Source: Strobilurus pachycystidiatus (taxonomy: Eukaryota; Basidiomycota; Agaricomycetes; Agaricales; Physalacriaceae). Taken from it: 64,000 nt of DNA. Shown one piece after another: positions 24,425-35,970 of this stretch (positions within the stretch are counted from its first letter, which is position 1; each line of letters starts with the position of its first letter). The notes under the pieces were generated by a model that did no database searches, was not told where the DNA came from, and saw nothing but the letters and a program-made list of their open reading frames with translations. A program made the position numbers and the translations under genes. The DNA lies in contig JAHLMK010000017.1 of NCBI GenBank assembly GCA_019915135.1, forward strand, positions 124,001 through 188,000, given 5' to 3'.

Positions 24425-25060
24425 TTCCAATACGGGCCATACTGGCGCACCGTCGCGAAAACGGACCGCAACGCGATGCAGCGAGATTCGGAGACCTCCA
24501 TCCGAATCATCCACTAATGGCCCTAAGCGAGTGGATTCCTTCTCATAACCCCTCCAATGAGAATCCTGCAATGGAAACAGACCTCGGCGTTACCTCAACT
24601 TGTCTCGATGCTGGTGATTGTGCGAAGTCACTCCGAACATACATGACTACCGATGATCAACACCCATTGACGCGTTTGCGCAGCATTGGTCCTCATTCTG
24701 AGCCAATCGGTACCTGATTGAGACAGATTTTTGCGCCGAGTCGCGGGCACGTGTTCCGGGGACCAAAATGGACACAGTGACATGTTCCGATTCGGGAGCT
24801 GTACTGACATGGGTCTGCGTCCGAGTTTGATTGTATACTGATTGTATTCGGGGAATTTGTAGGCCGACGATTGGCGGAATATCCAAAAACTGCCGCCCTG
24901 GCCGTCCAACTTCGAATGTATCATCGGTTATAGAGATGCTATTAATAGACCACCTGCGGACATTATCCGTCGCGTCCAGCGTCCAGTCTCGACTCTCAGG
25001 CTAGCGCTCTCGTGACAAACCCACTGATATTTCGCACTTTGACCCTCGTGCTTGGCCTGG
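24425..25060 (-). pseudogene. Ghost copy of the mannanase promoter and signal-peptide exon
   Basis: This stretch repeats, in the same orientation, the segment 24060-24395 that holds the mannanase promoter and first exon. Matching blocks include ACCGTCGCGAAAACGGACCG versus CTGTCGCGAGGACAGGCCG, GCTGGTGATTGTGCGAAGTC (both copies), CTGCGrACATTATCCG (24312 and 24955) and TTTGACCCTCGTG (24366 and 25040). On the minus strand the copy still reads IALRSVFATVRQYG where the intact gene reads [14 protein letters not shown]. About 295 bp (24658-24950) is present only in the ghost copy, by insertion there or deletion in the other. The catalytic domain is absent. This is the relic of a second mannanase gene or of a tandem duplication of the 5' end. 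Confidence 0.65.
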
Positions 25061-25109
25061 GTTTACGGTCGTAATATATGTACATATAAGAGGCCCTGGA
25101 GTTCACGGT

Positions 25110-27447
25110 TCAGTAGCCAGCCGCGATGCCATTCTTGCGTGAATCGCTGGCAGCTGCAAGGGATTGTTCAGGTGGTGGAGACAGCAAGACAAGACGAAAC
25201 GAACCGAAGATTTTGCCATCCTTCTGCATGACTCCTTGTACCACAGCAGCAACACGATTAGTGCTCATTACTGCCGAACTGGGTCATAGTCATAAACGAC
25301 TTCGAGATAGTTCACTTACCAGTAACATTATGTCCCCTTGCGATTAAGTTATCTATTATATGTCTGGGGTATGTGTCGTCCGCGTCCATGTAGAGCGGAT
25401 AGAGCTGATCATGCAAACGTCCAAACTCGATGGCTTGAGACATGTCCAAACCCCAGTCGAGGTTCAGAATGACCTGAAAGATCGCTGGGAATATTCGGGA
25501 TCCCCCAGATCCTCCAATGGACAAGTAGAAGGAGCCATCCGCGTTTTCTATGATTGTGGGGGCGGTTGAAGACAAGGAGCGCTTTCCTGGCTCGGGGTAG
25601 TTGTCTGTTCGTGCGAAGTCAGGGAGTGAGAAACACAGAGAACCGCGTTCTGCGCACAAGGTGATGGCCACAGCCCAAAGTCATTTGGGGTTCCGGGCAC
25701 ACTGAAGTCATCCATCTGCCGTGGCATGAGTGATGTCGAAAACATTACCCGGACAGTAGTATACCTCGTCATTGAAGAGGATGCCAGTTTCTGGATCCAT
25801 CACTTGAGAACCGAAGATGAGGTTGACCGTTGAGGTGATAGACACTGCCATTCCGCTTTCGTCCAATATGGAGACGTGACTCTTTAATAGGAGAACGAAC
25901 GTGAGACGTAAATTGGATGCATCAAGGATTAGCGTACAGTTCCGTTGTCGATCTTGACGTCGTATTCTGGGTTATAGTACTCCGGCGGATGAGATTCCTG
26001 TTGGCATGTCAGAAGAGGAGCGCGAGAAGGAGATGAAATGTAAAAGTACGTCGGTTATGTTTGATGATAGCAAGTCTGCAAACGCTTTTGTGGGAATATT
26101 GTTGATTGCTTCTGTATTGTTCTGGTACGCTGGATCACATATCTGGGTTCTGTGCAGAACCTTAGGTCAGGCGTTCGTTATCAACATACCGAGAAGGAAA
26201 GCTCACCTCGACGCAAAGCCAAAACGGATTGCTTCCACCAATCTGTGGACGTTGAGATCAGTCCTCTCCGTCAGGTCGAACTTCTCTATCAAATTGAGCA
26301 TGTGAAGTAGAACTGTCACGTTTGCCTCAGCAACATGAGACGACGATACGCAGTTGCACCGTACCTGGCCCCGACGTCGGCGCGTGAGTCGTGTACACTT
26401 TCCGGCCGTGATATGAGCCTTCCAAAGCTTTTTCGACGCGAACTGTATAGTTGGCAAGATCCTCGTGCGTCATGATACCACCAGAAGCTTGGACTTTGCG
26501 GATGATGGCATCGGCAATATCTCCCTGAGGTTTCAAGTGAGCCATTGTCATGAAAATGGGTGGAACATACGGTGTAGAAAGCATCAGCACCTTCTTCGGC
26601 TATTTTCGCCAGTGTTCTTGAATAGTTTGTTCTTCGGATCAAGTCTCCTTCCTTCAAAAACACACCCTCCGGAGCGAAGATACTGCTCCAATCTGGATGA
26701 TTGAGCATAAGATCCGGAAACCACTTGAGGGTAAGGTCAGCGTATCTCACGAAGGGAAAACTGACTTCACGAACCGGAATACGAATGCCTAGTTCCTTAT
26801 CAACTTCCCAGCCTGCGGACAAGTCGACGATGGGCTGTAGGAGGTGCTTCCAAGGTAGAGAGCCCCAGCGTTTGTGAGCCTCTTCTAAGCCACGCAATTC
26901 GCCTGGAACTGCAATCGACAGTCCACCATACCGAGAGACATTCGTGCCAGGGGGATACATGGCGGGATAAGCAGCAGCCGGCGCTGTTTCACGAAAATCC
27001 ACGGTGTAGACTTCAGATGAGCCGTTGAAATACTTCGGCGGTAAGCGAACGGTCATGAAGCCTCCACCACCTATCCCCGACCTTATGGCGAATCAGGGAT
27101 TGATCAAACAACGAAAAAGACGCGTACGAGAACATGTTGACGACGCCTATACACAAAACAGCACTTATCGCAGCGTCGACTGCATTACCACCGTTCCTCA
27201 AGATGGAGACACCGATGTCAGAGCAGCGTTTGTTCTCTGTTGCAACAGCCCCATGCTGGGCCTGGATGAGGTATGCAGGATTCCGTCCGATATGCGCGTG
27301 TCTATCGTGAAACCAGCCTCTGTGCGTCGAGAGCAGAAGGACAATGGCAAGAACGATAAGAAGGGAGCGTCGCCACTTTGGCCGTGAGGAGGGCGGCACA
27401 GAGGTGATGGGTAGTGGAATGCCTTTCTGCACGCTTGGCTCCTTCAT
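25110..27447 (-). CDS. Gamma-glutamyltransferase (gamma-glutamyl transpeptidase)
   Basis: Cleaves gamma-glutamyl bonds of glutathione and transfers the glutamyl group; it feeds sulfur and nitrogen recycling. The chain starts with a type II membrane anchor (RRSLLIVLAIVLLLS). It then has the N-terminal nucleophile-hydrolase fold: HGAVATENKRCSDIGVSILRNGGNAVDAAIS, then GGGGFMTVRLP, then the large-subunit core with PGELRGLEEAHKRWG. The autocatalytic threonine is in GTSHVSILDE, formed across an intron near 25880-25940. The small subunit continues with STVNLIFGSQVMDPETGILFNDE, SLSSTAPTI and GSGGSRIFPAIFQVILN, ending NGIAAGY. Start taken at 27447 (MKEPSVQKG). All landmark regions are present, so it is probably active, in the vacuole or at the cell surface. 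Confidence 0.92.
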
Positions 27448-27945
27448 CACTGTCGCTGCTGAAGGGAGACAGAGAAAGCAAGACGGTGCCGGGTCTGAGA
27501 CGCCCTTGTCGGGGCACCATGTGCGGATTTGTCACTGGATTTGCAAATCGTGATGCCGACGGCTTGTATGCGCAGACCCGCAGGGAATCTCTTGAGGACA
27601 TCATGAAGGCGCAGAGTCTGCAGACCAAGAGAAACTATGTAAATAGGACTGAAAAGGACTGAATGGGCGAACGGAGATTACCGATAAAGGCTGGATCACC
27701 AAGCCTGGATGAGAGCATACTCTGTTCGGTAGGTTTCTTCTCTTCCGCGATCATCATGCCAGGTCTTTCTCGTCTCTTTTCAGAGACTGAGATGGGGGGC
27801 TCAGGGTACGTTCGTCTCGTGTCTAAAAGTCTCGTCATTCATGCGAAGGCCCAGGTCGGCGTCAGCGCTTTTTGCACATCTTTCTGGTAAATCTTGCGCG
27901 CCTTGGCCTTTTCTGGGATCAAGACGCTGATTTTCCAAAGACACG
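27448..27945. other. Bidirectional promoter region
   Basis: About 500 bp between two divergent start codons (gamma-glutamyltransferase leftward, orphan rightward). One HGATAR match (CGATAA near 27681) is present. Open frames here are short and unsupported. Confidence 0.5.
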
Positions 27946-29753
27946 ATGCCCTTGCCCAAGAGAAAGAGGGGCGGAGGACTCAACGCGCGCTTTGATGGCA
28001 TGATCCAGACAATGAACATAACCCATCGCTCGCCCACAAGGCGGAATCGCACCCGGACGCGTTCGATTGGCTCATCATCTGTCAGCAGCTACGACGTACC
28101 CAGGACACCCCTCGACGCGTACGACGGACTCGATGCAGGTCGTCTGGGGCGCGACTTCTCCCTCATCAAGATGAGAACAGGTCAATTCGCAGAGGAAGAC
28201 GAATCGGACCTCCTGTCGAGTCCGTCATCCAAGCTGGTACAAGACCCTATGAAATTCTCCGTCTACGCGCTCAATCAGCTTCGTAGGCTCTTCCCGCTGC
28301 CCCCGCTAAGGCCTTGCCGGGCTGGCTGACGGAGACATTCTCAACGCTGGACCATCATCATCCTCTCCGCCTCCTCATGCCCCACTCTCGCCAACAATCT
28401 CAAGCCACTCTCGATGCTCCTACATTGGGGGAGCCGGAGCCGGAGCTGCAAGAGTCCGGTGACGATAATCCCTTCGCCTACGATGTACAACTCCAAGCCG
28501 TAGCGAACACATCGCGACCAAATTCATCCAGGATGGCGCCCGCCTCTCACATCCTTGATGAAACTTCTCACAACCCCCAATACCCTGCCCCGATGGAGAT
28601 CACTAATTCCGACAATATTGACTTCGTCCCGTTCACCACGCCCGGCCCAGCATCAGCAACATCGCCGCACGTGGACTCTGCACGACCGCATATGACCAGC
28701 ATGCTATCGACGACGTCGTTGCTCCCGCAGGCCGACATCTACTCGCACATCGTCGGACCTCCTCCGCCTCTGCCTCGTCCTAAAGCCCAACTTGTTCACT
28801 CTACCTTCAATCTTCCTTTTGCTCGACCCGCTGCTCCGATCATGACAAGGTCTCCTCGCTTAGCAATGCCAATACGAGCACTTGCCTCCCCATATCTTGG
28901 GCGTACATCGTCATCCCCTGCCGAAATGCTTCCTCCTAGCTCCGACTTTCCTATTGCTGATCGTTCTGACGAACTACCCAACGACTCTCCATATATTGCC
29001 GAGCAGATCAGTATACACGACCCAGAATCGGACCTGCTTGATGTTCCCAATGTATATGCGACGCCAGGACCCGGATATTTCTCGTCTCGGCCGCTGTACT
29101 TTGATTCACCTGCTGAACACCCCGACTTGTCCTCTTCGCCTGTCCCTTTTGAGGACTGGACGACCAACCTTGATACTGATGATCTGGATTTCCACTGGAA
29201 GCCTTTCGATCCAAGTGCGCCACTCGTATCGAACGCTGCACCTACCTACATCAACCTACCGACTCGTGCCGAGCTGCGCCCATCTTCCAGCGATGACCTG
29301 CAACTGCGCATATCTGCTTCTTCACCAGCGCCTCATCCAGTGACCGACAGGCCGATAACGCCAAGCATTGTTACCGTCAAAGTCCCGTCCCCCAGGCATC
29401 AAACACCTTCTCTTGGTCTACCGTCTCCCGATGGAGTGTTTCGCTTCGCACCGCCGGAGGACGCAATTCCTCCTCCAGAGGCGCCCTCAAAGCCTGAATC
29501 CCCCCCAGTCCCTCGCCATTTCGCTCCAGCGCCTGGAACTTACATCTCGCCTCTTCGAGGAAAATCCCGTTCTGCCGGAAAAGCGGTGTGTCCTCTTTTG
29601 TGTTGTTCTTGCGACCGATTCTGATTCGCTGTGTTCAAGAAGCACCATGATCCGCTGTCTGAGAAGAGCAACTTAGAGTCGTTGGAAAGGGAGGTTCAGA
29701 GAGAGGAACGGTCAGGATCGCAATCTTCCACTGATACAATTGAGTCCTGGTGA
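27946..29753 (+). CDS. Disordered Ser/Pro-rich orphan protein
   Basis: 567-residue product after removing introns 28237-28286 (50 nt) and 29586-29639 (54 nt). With these the frame is continuous and ends EKSNLESLEREVQREERSGS..IESW. The N-terminus is basic (MPLPKRKRGGGLNARFDG) and could be a nuclear-localisation signal. The bulk is Pro/Ser/Asp-rich, with repeated Pro-rich runs (PPPPLPRP, PPPEAPSKPESPPVPRH) and no fold I recognise. A short C-terminal segment (LSEKSNLESLEREVQREER) may form a coiled coil. It is probably a fungal-specific, mostly disordered protein, perhaps nuclear or a scaffold; no function can be given. It converges on Per1, whose stop lies about 180 bp away. Confidence 0.7.
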
Positions 29754-29935
29754 TGAATAGTCAGAGTCTGTTTCTGCGAGGTCTTTACAGACATGCTCAG
29801 TGAATGCTACGCTACATACATGCTGCCAGTTGTACAATGAACGCCACGCTCGTGTCCAGCGGTACGATACTAGCGTCAACTACACTCGTAACGGTCAGTG
29901 GGGTGAATGCTCAGAATTAGGAACCTTACTTGAAG

Positions 29936-30999
29936 TTATTCGTCCTTGATTGATGCCGTCTTCCATCCCGCATCGTTGCTGTCCAGTATGAGAAACTGGT
30001 ACCAGAATGGCGCAATGAAAGCGGTTGCAAGATGCCACAACGAGTGAGCATCGAGGATTCGTGCAATGGGAGGAAAATCAAAGACTTCCAAACCCGTCGC
30101 CGCGGTCGTGAACAGCACCAGATACGCCGCTAGACCTGCGAAGGGCGGTCTATAGGATTTTGGACGCAAAGGATATCGTTGTAGTAGCGACATGGATGAG
30201 GGAAGAGCGTAGCAAAGCCACAGGAAGTTATGTGTTAGGCCGACGATGGAGTTGGATATTATGTTGTAGGTGTAGTCGAAGCGGGGAAGAACGCTGAGGT
30301 ACGTCACATGCGATATGAGAGCAATAGTACATATCGCAGACCACAGGTATAGAGCTGTGGTCTTTCGATAGAAATGGAATAGCCGGACGACAGACATGTA
30401 CAGTCCGAAGAGGATTGTGGCTGCCGCAGAGAAGTAATCCAATTTCTCTGTTATTGACATATCTAGAAATACGCAGTCAGAAGCAGCAATCGGGACAGTG
30501 AACTGTACGGACCGCGGGTGTGAAAGATGGAAGACCATACCCATGTGTTTATGCTTGCGAAAGCCCAGACATAGTAGTATCGCTTCATTGGATGATCCTG
30601 TGGCATTTCGCGTCGAAGTCTCTTTATTCCGGCGACGTGGCCTAACAAGTTCAGCAGCGAAAACGCCACTGACGCTGGTTCTTGGATGCCTCCAAGACGC
30701 CAAAAAGGCCACTTCCCGTAGTACTGTTTCACCGGAGATCCAGTTTCCAAGTCCATGGAAGTCATTGCGTGCATGCAGTCATACTTGCATACATCGGAGC
30801 ATGTCCAGAACGCCAGTTTCAAGGCAAGCGGTAACTGAAGGTCTGACGTGTCGTGGCATTGCAAAGCCTCACATTCTGAGACACATGATTTGAAAATGTG
30901 GCTTCTGTCGCCTTTTGACGCAAGGCCATACGGGGCCAGGTTCAGAACGAGAAATGGAAGGAGAAGTGATAATGATGATGGGGGACGCATTGAAAGCAT
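29936..30999 (-). CDS. PER1: Per1/PGAP3, GPI-anchor lipid-remodelling hydrolase
   Basis: ER/Golgi membrane enzyme of the CREST superfamily that removes an unsaturated acyl chain from GPI anchors so they can be remodelled. After a signal peptide (LSLLLPFLVLNLAPYGLA) comes the Cys-rich luminal segment typical of the family (SCVSECEALQC, then CSDVCKYDCMH). It continues with YYGKWPFWRLGGIQEPASVAFSLLNL and a seven-TM region. Conserved CREST residues are visible in SSIFHTRG and DAHSLWHLATAFIAPFWYQF. One intron lies near 30460-30515. Start at 30999 (MLSMRPPSS); MRPPSS at 30990 is equally possible. The longer upstream frame starts only with TTG. Confidence 0.92.
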
Positions 31000-31143
31000 G
31001 AAACGATGAACCTGAAAGGAACCTGACAGAATCAAATGATGTCACCGGGAATCCGCTGAAGGAAGAAGGCAATCCGAATCATCATATACTTAGTGCTACT
31101 GGTACATAAGTAGACAGGTTGTCTATGGTTGTCTATGTTCAAA

Positions 31144-33550
31144 TTACTCGTCTAAGAGTTTCTCTATCATGCGGCGCCACCAAGGGATTTTCGGTCGGTG
31201 TGCCTCCTCTTCCTCTATCACCTTCTTCTCAATCCTGATCGCGTCCATCTCTGAGAAATCCATCTTATCGTAGGAAATCCAGGGCGAGTCAATCGTGACC
31301 TTTAGTCCCAAATACAACGCGATGAAAATGAAGCAGTTAATCTGCGAGGAAGGGTCAGCTGCATTCGGTTCCACGACAGAGCAACACACGTAATTAGACA
31401 GAAAGCCAGACACTGTCCAATTGCCAGGGAAGAAAACAGCGAATCCAGAGAAAAAAACAATCAGGAAGCACATTACGCCACATGCGACTTGGAAGAAAAA
31501 TCAATAATCAAGGCCAAGATGAGCTGCGTGTAAGACGCACTGGCGACATATGGCTGACCCCAGCTCTTGTAAAAGAGATCATTACGGCTATAACCGCGGT
31601 GTTTCATGCCATAGTAGAATCGCACGTATGCCAGACAGATAGTGCACCAGACGTTCAGCCCGGCGACAGCTCTGAAATAGATAATCAGTAACCGGAGTGG
31701 TAACGGTCATAAGACGAGGTACATGAGCGACGTAAACCAGCTGAAAACAGTTGCTGGAGTTTCGCCGCCACAATTGAGATAAGCTAAGGGTAGGAACAGG
31801 CACGATACTGTGACAGCCCAGTACGGCGAACTAGACACAGACTTTAATAGACGCAATGTGTGATAACGCAACGACGCACCCGAAACGATTGGTCTTCAGG
31901 AAAGCTTTCGGGGCGAAGCCGTCCGAAGCGAGACCGACGAGCGTACGTGAAGCGAGGAACAAGACGCCATTGCCAGAGGAGAATGCACTTGTAATAACAA
32001 CGGCATTGATGATGGATGGGAGAACCTACATTTACTAGATGTTTCATCAAATGCAACGTTCGAGAAAAATAACCGAACCTTGATACCAGCTGTCTGGAAA
32101 GCCAGCACAAAAGGCGACGAGGCCGTCGCGCCACCCGTTCCCAGCCGGGGATCGTCAGCTGAAATCAAGAGACCCACGAATAGCAGGGACAGGATGTACT
32201 TCGAGTTTTCATAAGTTCTAGTCCGATGTATGGAGAGATGATGCCTTACAAACAAGAAGATCCTCCAGAACACGCGTCGCATAGCTTTAGGCAAGTTAAC
32301 CCGCGGGTTTTTAACTTCCGAGCCAACGCTGGTAGCGATTTGTATGTTTCCCATGGCGAATGCGGCATTGACTGTTCCCAGACAATCAGACTCCAGGAAG
32401 ATACCAGGATACAAATCTGACATACTGAGAGTGCTCCATATAGCCAAGAAGCGTCCAGTACTGCCCTCAACAAGATACTCCTTGATGGGTTCTGGGTGCC
32501 AATTCTTTCCTCCGATGTACTGACGAGGAATGAGAGTGCGTCTCACACTAGGAGGCGCGTACATACTTCCCCGCTCGGAGAGCCCCCGACATCCACAATG
32601 AGACCAGCAAGAATGAGACCAATGACCAAAAGAGATTTGATGACACCAAAAACAAACTCCAGTTCCCCGTATAGTCGGACTGGAAGAAAGTTGAAAGCCA
32701 CTAGGAAAACCCCGAAAACTGAGATGAAGATGGCCACATTGAGATCCGGTCTCCCTGGGATGAGCAGAAACGATGAGGCCGGATCGTGTGAGCAGTTTGA
32801 TAAACGTACAGTAAGCAATGAGACTGGAGGCGGCGACAATTTCGGCGGATGCGGTGATGGACAATAGATACCAGAACGTGTATCCCACCTGGAAAAAAGC
32901 TATCAGAAGTCGAGGGACACCGAACGGAATAATAGACTTGCGGTTATCCCCAGTGCTTTATCCGTGAACATTGGGACATGACCTGATAGAATTGTGAGAA
33001 ACATTCCTATATTTCAGCCAGAGATACGTACGAATGAACCCCCCACTGACCGGAAGAAATCCAGCAGTCTCAGCACTGATGAACGCGACGCCAGAAGTTA
33101 CGAGGCCCATTAAGGCATATCCGATCAAGAGCCCTATAGTCATAGGCGAGTAAGCGGTTGACGTCCGACGAACATGAGTCAACGCGTACCGAGAGGACCA
33201 GCATCAGCCAGTGCAGTACCAGATCCGAGCTAAAACGCGTTGTAACGACCAGAAAACCTACACGAAAACATGGACCCACAAAAAGACCAGTGCCTGAAAT
33301 ATAAGTCAGATGTGACTCGAAATGCTGAGGGAAAGCGTAGCCGCACCAATGCCAGACGCAATGGCAATGAGAGCGGTATGTCTGCCATTCAACGAGCGTT
33401 TGAGGTTGGCTTGCTCTCCAGTAGCCCTCCCAAGGTATTGAGAATGGATGGAATCGCTCGAAGCATCTGCGAGACCTTGGATCGTAAGGAAGGGGACAGA
33501 CGAGCGGATAGAGAAGCGCACTGACTTTTCTCTTCATCACGGGGAGCCAT
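31144..33550 (-). CDS. Amino-acid permease (APC superfamily, YAT-type)
   Basis: Plasma-membrane proton symporter for amino acids. The start at 33550 (MAPRDEEKSQ) opens a hydrophilic N-terminus. Then come GIGTGLFVG, LLIGYALMGLVTSGVAFISAETAGFLPVSGGFIR, a membrane core with VGYTFWYLLSITASAEIVAASSLIAYW, SVFGVFLVAFNFLPVRLYGELEFVFGVIK, AFAMGNIQIATSVGSEVKNPRVNLPKAMR and SSGNGVLFLASRTLVGLASDGFAPKAF. It ends in the charged tail PKIPWWRRMIEKLLDE. More than ten short introns are needed; those around 33200-33350 were checked and restore the conserved helix 1. All expected TM segments are present. The promoter carries spaced GATA sites (separate entry), fitting nitrogen control. Confidence 0.88.
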
Positions 33551-35970
33551 GGTGTTGGCACAGCAGCAACTAGTCTGTCTAGGTAAACATCGCGCGTTCA
33601 AATAGTCAAAGCAACCGGCCGTTTAGTGACCGGTACGTAAAAGATAGGCTTAAGATAGCCTAAGATATCGCACTTCTTTTGTATGCCGCTCCGGCTTATA
33701 AACTTACCCCTACTGGTGGGATTTGCGCATGCCCTAGTCCGGCACTCTGTACTGGCTACTCTTCCCCTTTGTAACATGTGTCCCGCATAATTTCGGTCCC
33801 TTCAAGTTCATGTGAATGGCATCGGTCTCAAAAAATGGAACATTACTCTAAATTTGGTAAACGGACGTTGTCTTGAACGACCGCCCACGGGCGGCGTGGT
33901 CCCACATCCCGACCGGCGAGACCTCGTTCTGCAAGGTTGAATGGAGAGAGGAGTAGAGATATCAACTTGAGCGACTCCGCGACATGCGTACTAGTCTAGG
34001 GAAGAGGTTGTCTCCCTCCGATGACCAGCCCTGCTTCGAGAACGTGTCAGAGCGAAGCATCTTTGTTACCCAGCGCATCCATTCATTGTCGATACAGAAT
34101 CTCCAAGCATCGTACATCGTCAAGCGTCCCTGAAGCGTCCCATTCTGATCCACGAGCTATCATGAGCGAGTACACCTCCCACAAGGTTTGACCATGCTTC
34201 TCTACTTCTAGTTTCCCTTCGCAGCGGTGTGCAAATGCGGTGGACGCGAGCAGGCAGCTGACATGTGCACCAAGCTAGAACGTCGTCACAGGTATGCCAG
34301 CCTCCGGAATCCAGACGCGCCTTCACATGTACAGCATTTACTGATGTGGGGAGATATACGATAGTCTCCAAGGGAAAGGGCCAAAGGCTCGTGTTGTATT
34401 ACAGTCCGTTTTGTTCGGCCTGGGTCGTATATACAGTATATCGCAGCCGGAGAGGTCCGGCAGTCATGCACTAGTTGAACTGTACGGAAGCGTCGTAGAG
34501 ATTTGTCAAGCACTGGCAAGCAATGCAACTCAAAACCCACCTGAGAGGAGAGAGAATCCTGCGGGTGTGTACGAAGCGTGTACGAGATGTTCAGCAGCCT
34601 CATGAAAACCGTAGGAAAACCAGGTTTCAGTCTAAAAACGAGCTTTCGAGCAGACACTATCATGACACTCAGACCCCACGCGATTTGTTAAGTCAGCGGA
34701 TGCAGATGCGCCCAATGTCAATCAACCTGCGGACGGGATGATTCAAACACAAACTTTCCAGTCTGAAAAGCATGCCAGTGGTCCGGCGGACGAGGTTGTT
34801 ATCACAGCGAGCAGGCGAACGTGATGGTCCTTCCAGTATACATCGTCCGTGAGAAGAAAGACCGCAACGAGTCCTTCCTGTCGCGAGTCACTTCGTCAAA
34901 ACATCATAGACGAGCCGTACTGAAGAAGAAGAGTCCTGGGACGTGAGGAGTTGAGGCAAAGACTCAGAGAGCTGCAAAGAGCATCAACGTTACGTTACGC
35001 TGCTGGTGCTCAGAATCACCGCCGATAGCAGGTAATGACGGTAGCCGGGAAGACGCGATGCGTCATGTATGCAGGAGACTAAAGGCATGAGAACTGATTA
35101 GCATGGAGGGACCGAGAATTTAAATGTGGCGCCCATACTTATCGAACTCAAAAGGATTCGTTTACCCAGTGCTTACCGGTACACTTACCATTGACCGGAT
35201 TGCGAGCGTCATCGGATCATGACGCAAATAATGTATGCGCAAACGCAGTGCACCAAGTCCCTGAAATCTTCCAAGTTTGATCACCGGTACCTCGACTGAG
35301 CAAAGGTAATATCTAGACACGTCGTCGTCCGACATTTGAACTTACGCGTATGACTGCCGATGAGCCTTTCTACTGCCTTCAATTTGCTCCCTGCGCATGA
35401 AGTCATGTTGGATCATGAAAGCCTAGGAAGATGGATCTGAAAAAAATGAGATACCGATGATTAGGCCGGGATGTGGGTCCCGCATCAGCCTGGTAACACT
35501 AACGTCAGTCGGTGAGTATGTGGGTACTTGAGTCTTGAGTCGTGAGTCGCGGCCCTCCCTTCGAGGCCTCAGGTCATGACCGGGACTCACCTCGAGCTCC
35601 TATACACTTTATTAGAACATGGAGAAACGGGCAAGAAAAACGGCAGGTCTGTCCGTCGAAACATGGATGTAGACCGGTGGGCTTGAACCAAAAAACGACA
35701 ACGCCCTCAAACACCGTGATGAATGTGACGTAGGGGGTAGCTATCGAATCGATATCGTTTTGCCAGGCCTTGTGGCCCCGGCCTATAACAACATGTCTCA
35801 TGACAGGCAGCCGCCCGAGTCGAACAGTCTGGCTGAGGAAGGTCATCAGTTGAGTTGAAAAGATATCCATAGATCTGTCCTGCCTAACCAGCACCGCGCC
35901 AGTCTGCAAAACCCGGCCAGTGGGAAATGTAATGTACATCGATATTTGGATTCGTCGCCTGCCCGCTCGT
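33551..35970. other. Gene-poor interval
   Basis: About 2.4 kb with only short unsupported frames. The longest (35574-35981, minus, 135 codons) has no recognisable domain and runs into the 3' end of the splicing-factor gene. Around 34000-34370 a minus-strand stretch reads as broken coding-like text (SGTLDDVRCLEILYRQ, then MDALGNKDASL) with stops between pieces. This may be a dead gene, but I cannot name it. Confidence 0.4.
33643..33667 (+). promoter_or_regulatory. Three phased GATA cores in the permease promoter
   Basis: GATA occurs at 33643, 33654 and 33664 in the run AAGATAGGCTTAAGATAGCC followed by TAAGATATCG. The first two are perfect AreA-type HGATAR sites (AGATAG); the third is AGATAT. 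Spacing of 11 and 10 bp puts all three on one face of the helix. They lie about 93-117 bp upstream of the amino-acid permease start codon. A TATA-like TTTATAAG on the minus strand sits near 33697-33704, further from the gene. Confidence 0.5.

Noticed and set aside
28237..28327. Apparent frameshift in the disordered orphan gene between two long frames
   Set aside because: A 50-nt GT-AG intron at 28237-28286 joins the frames exactly, so no indel is needed.
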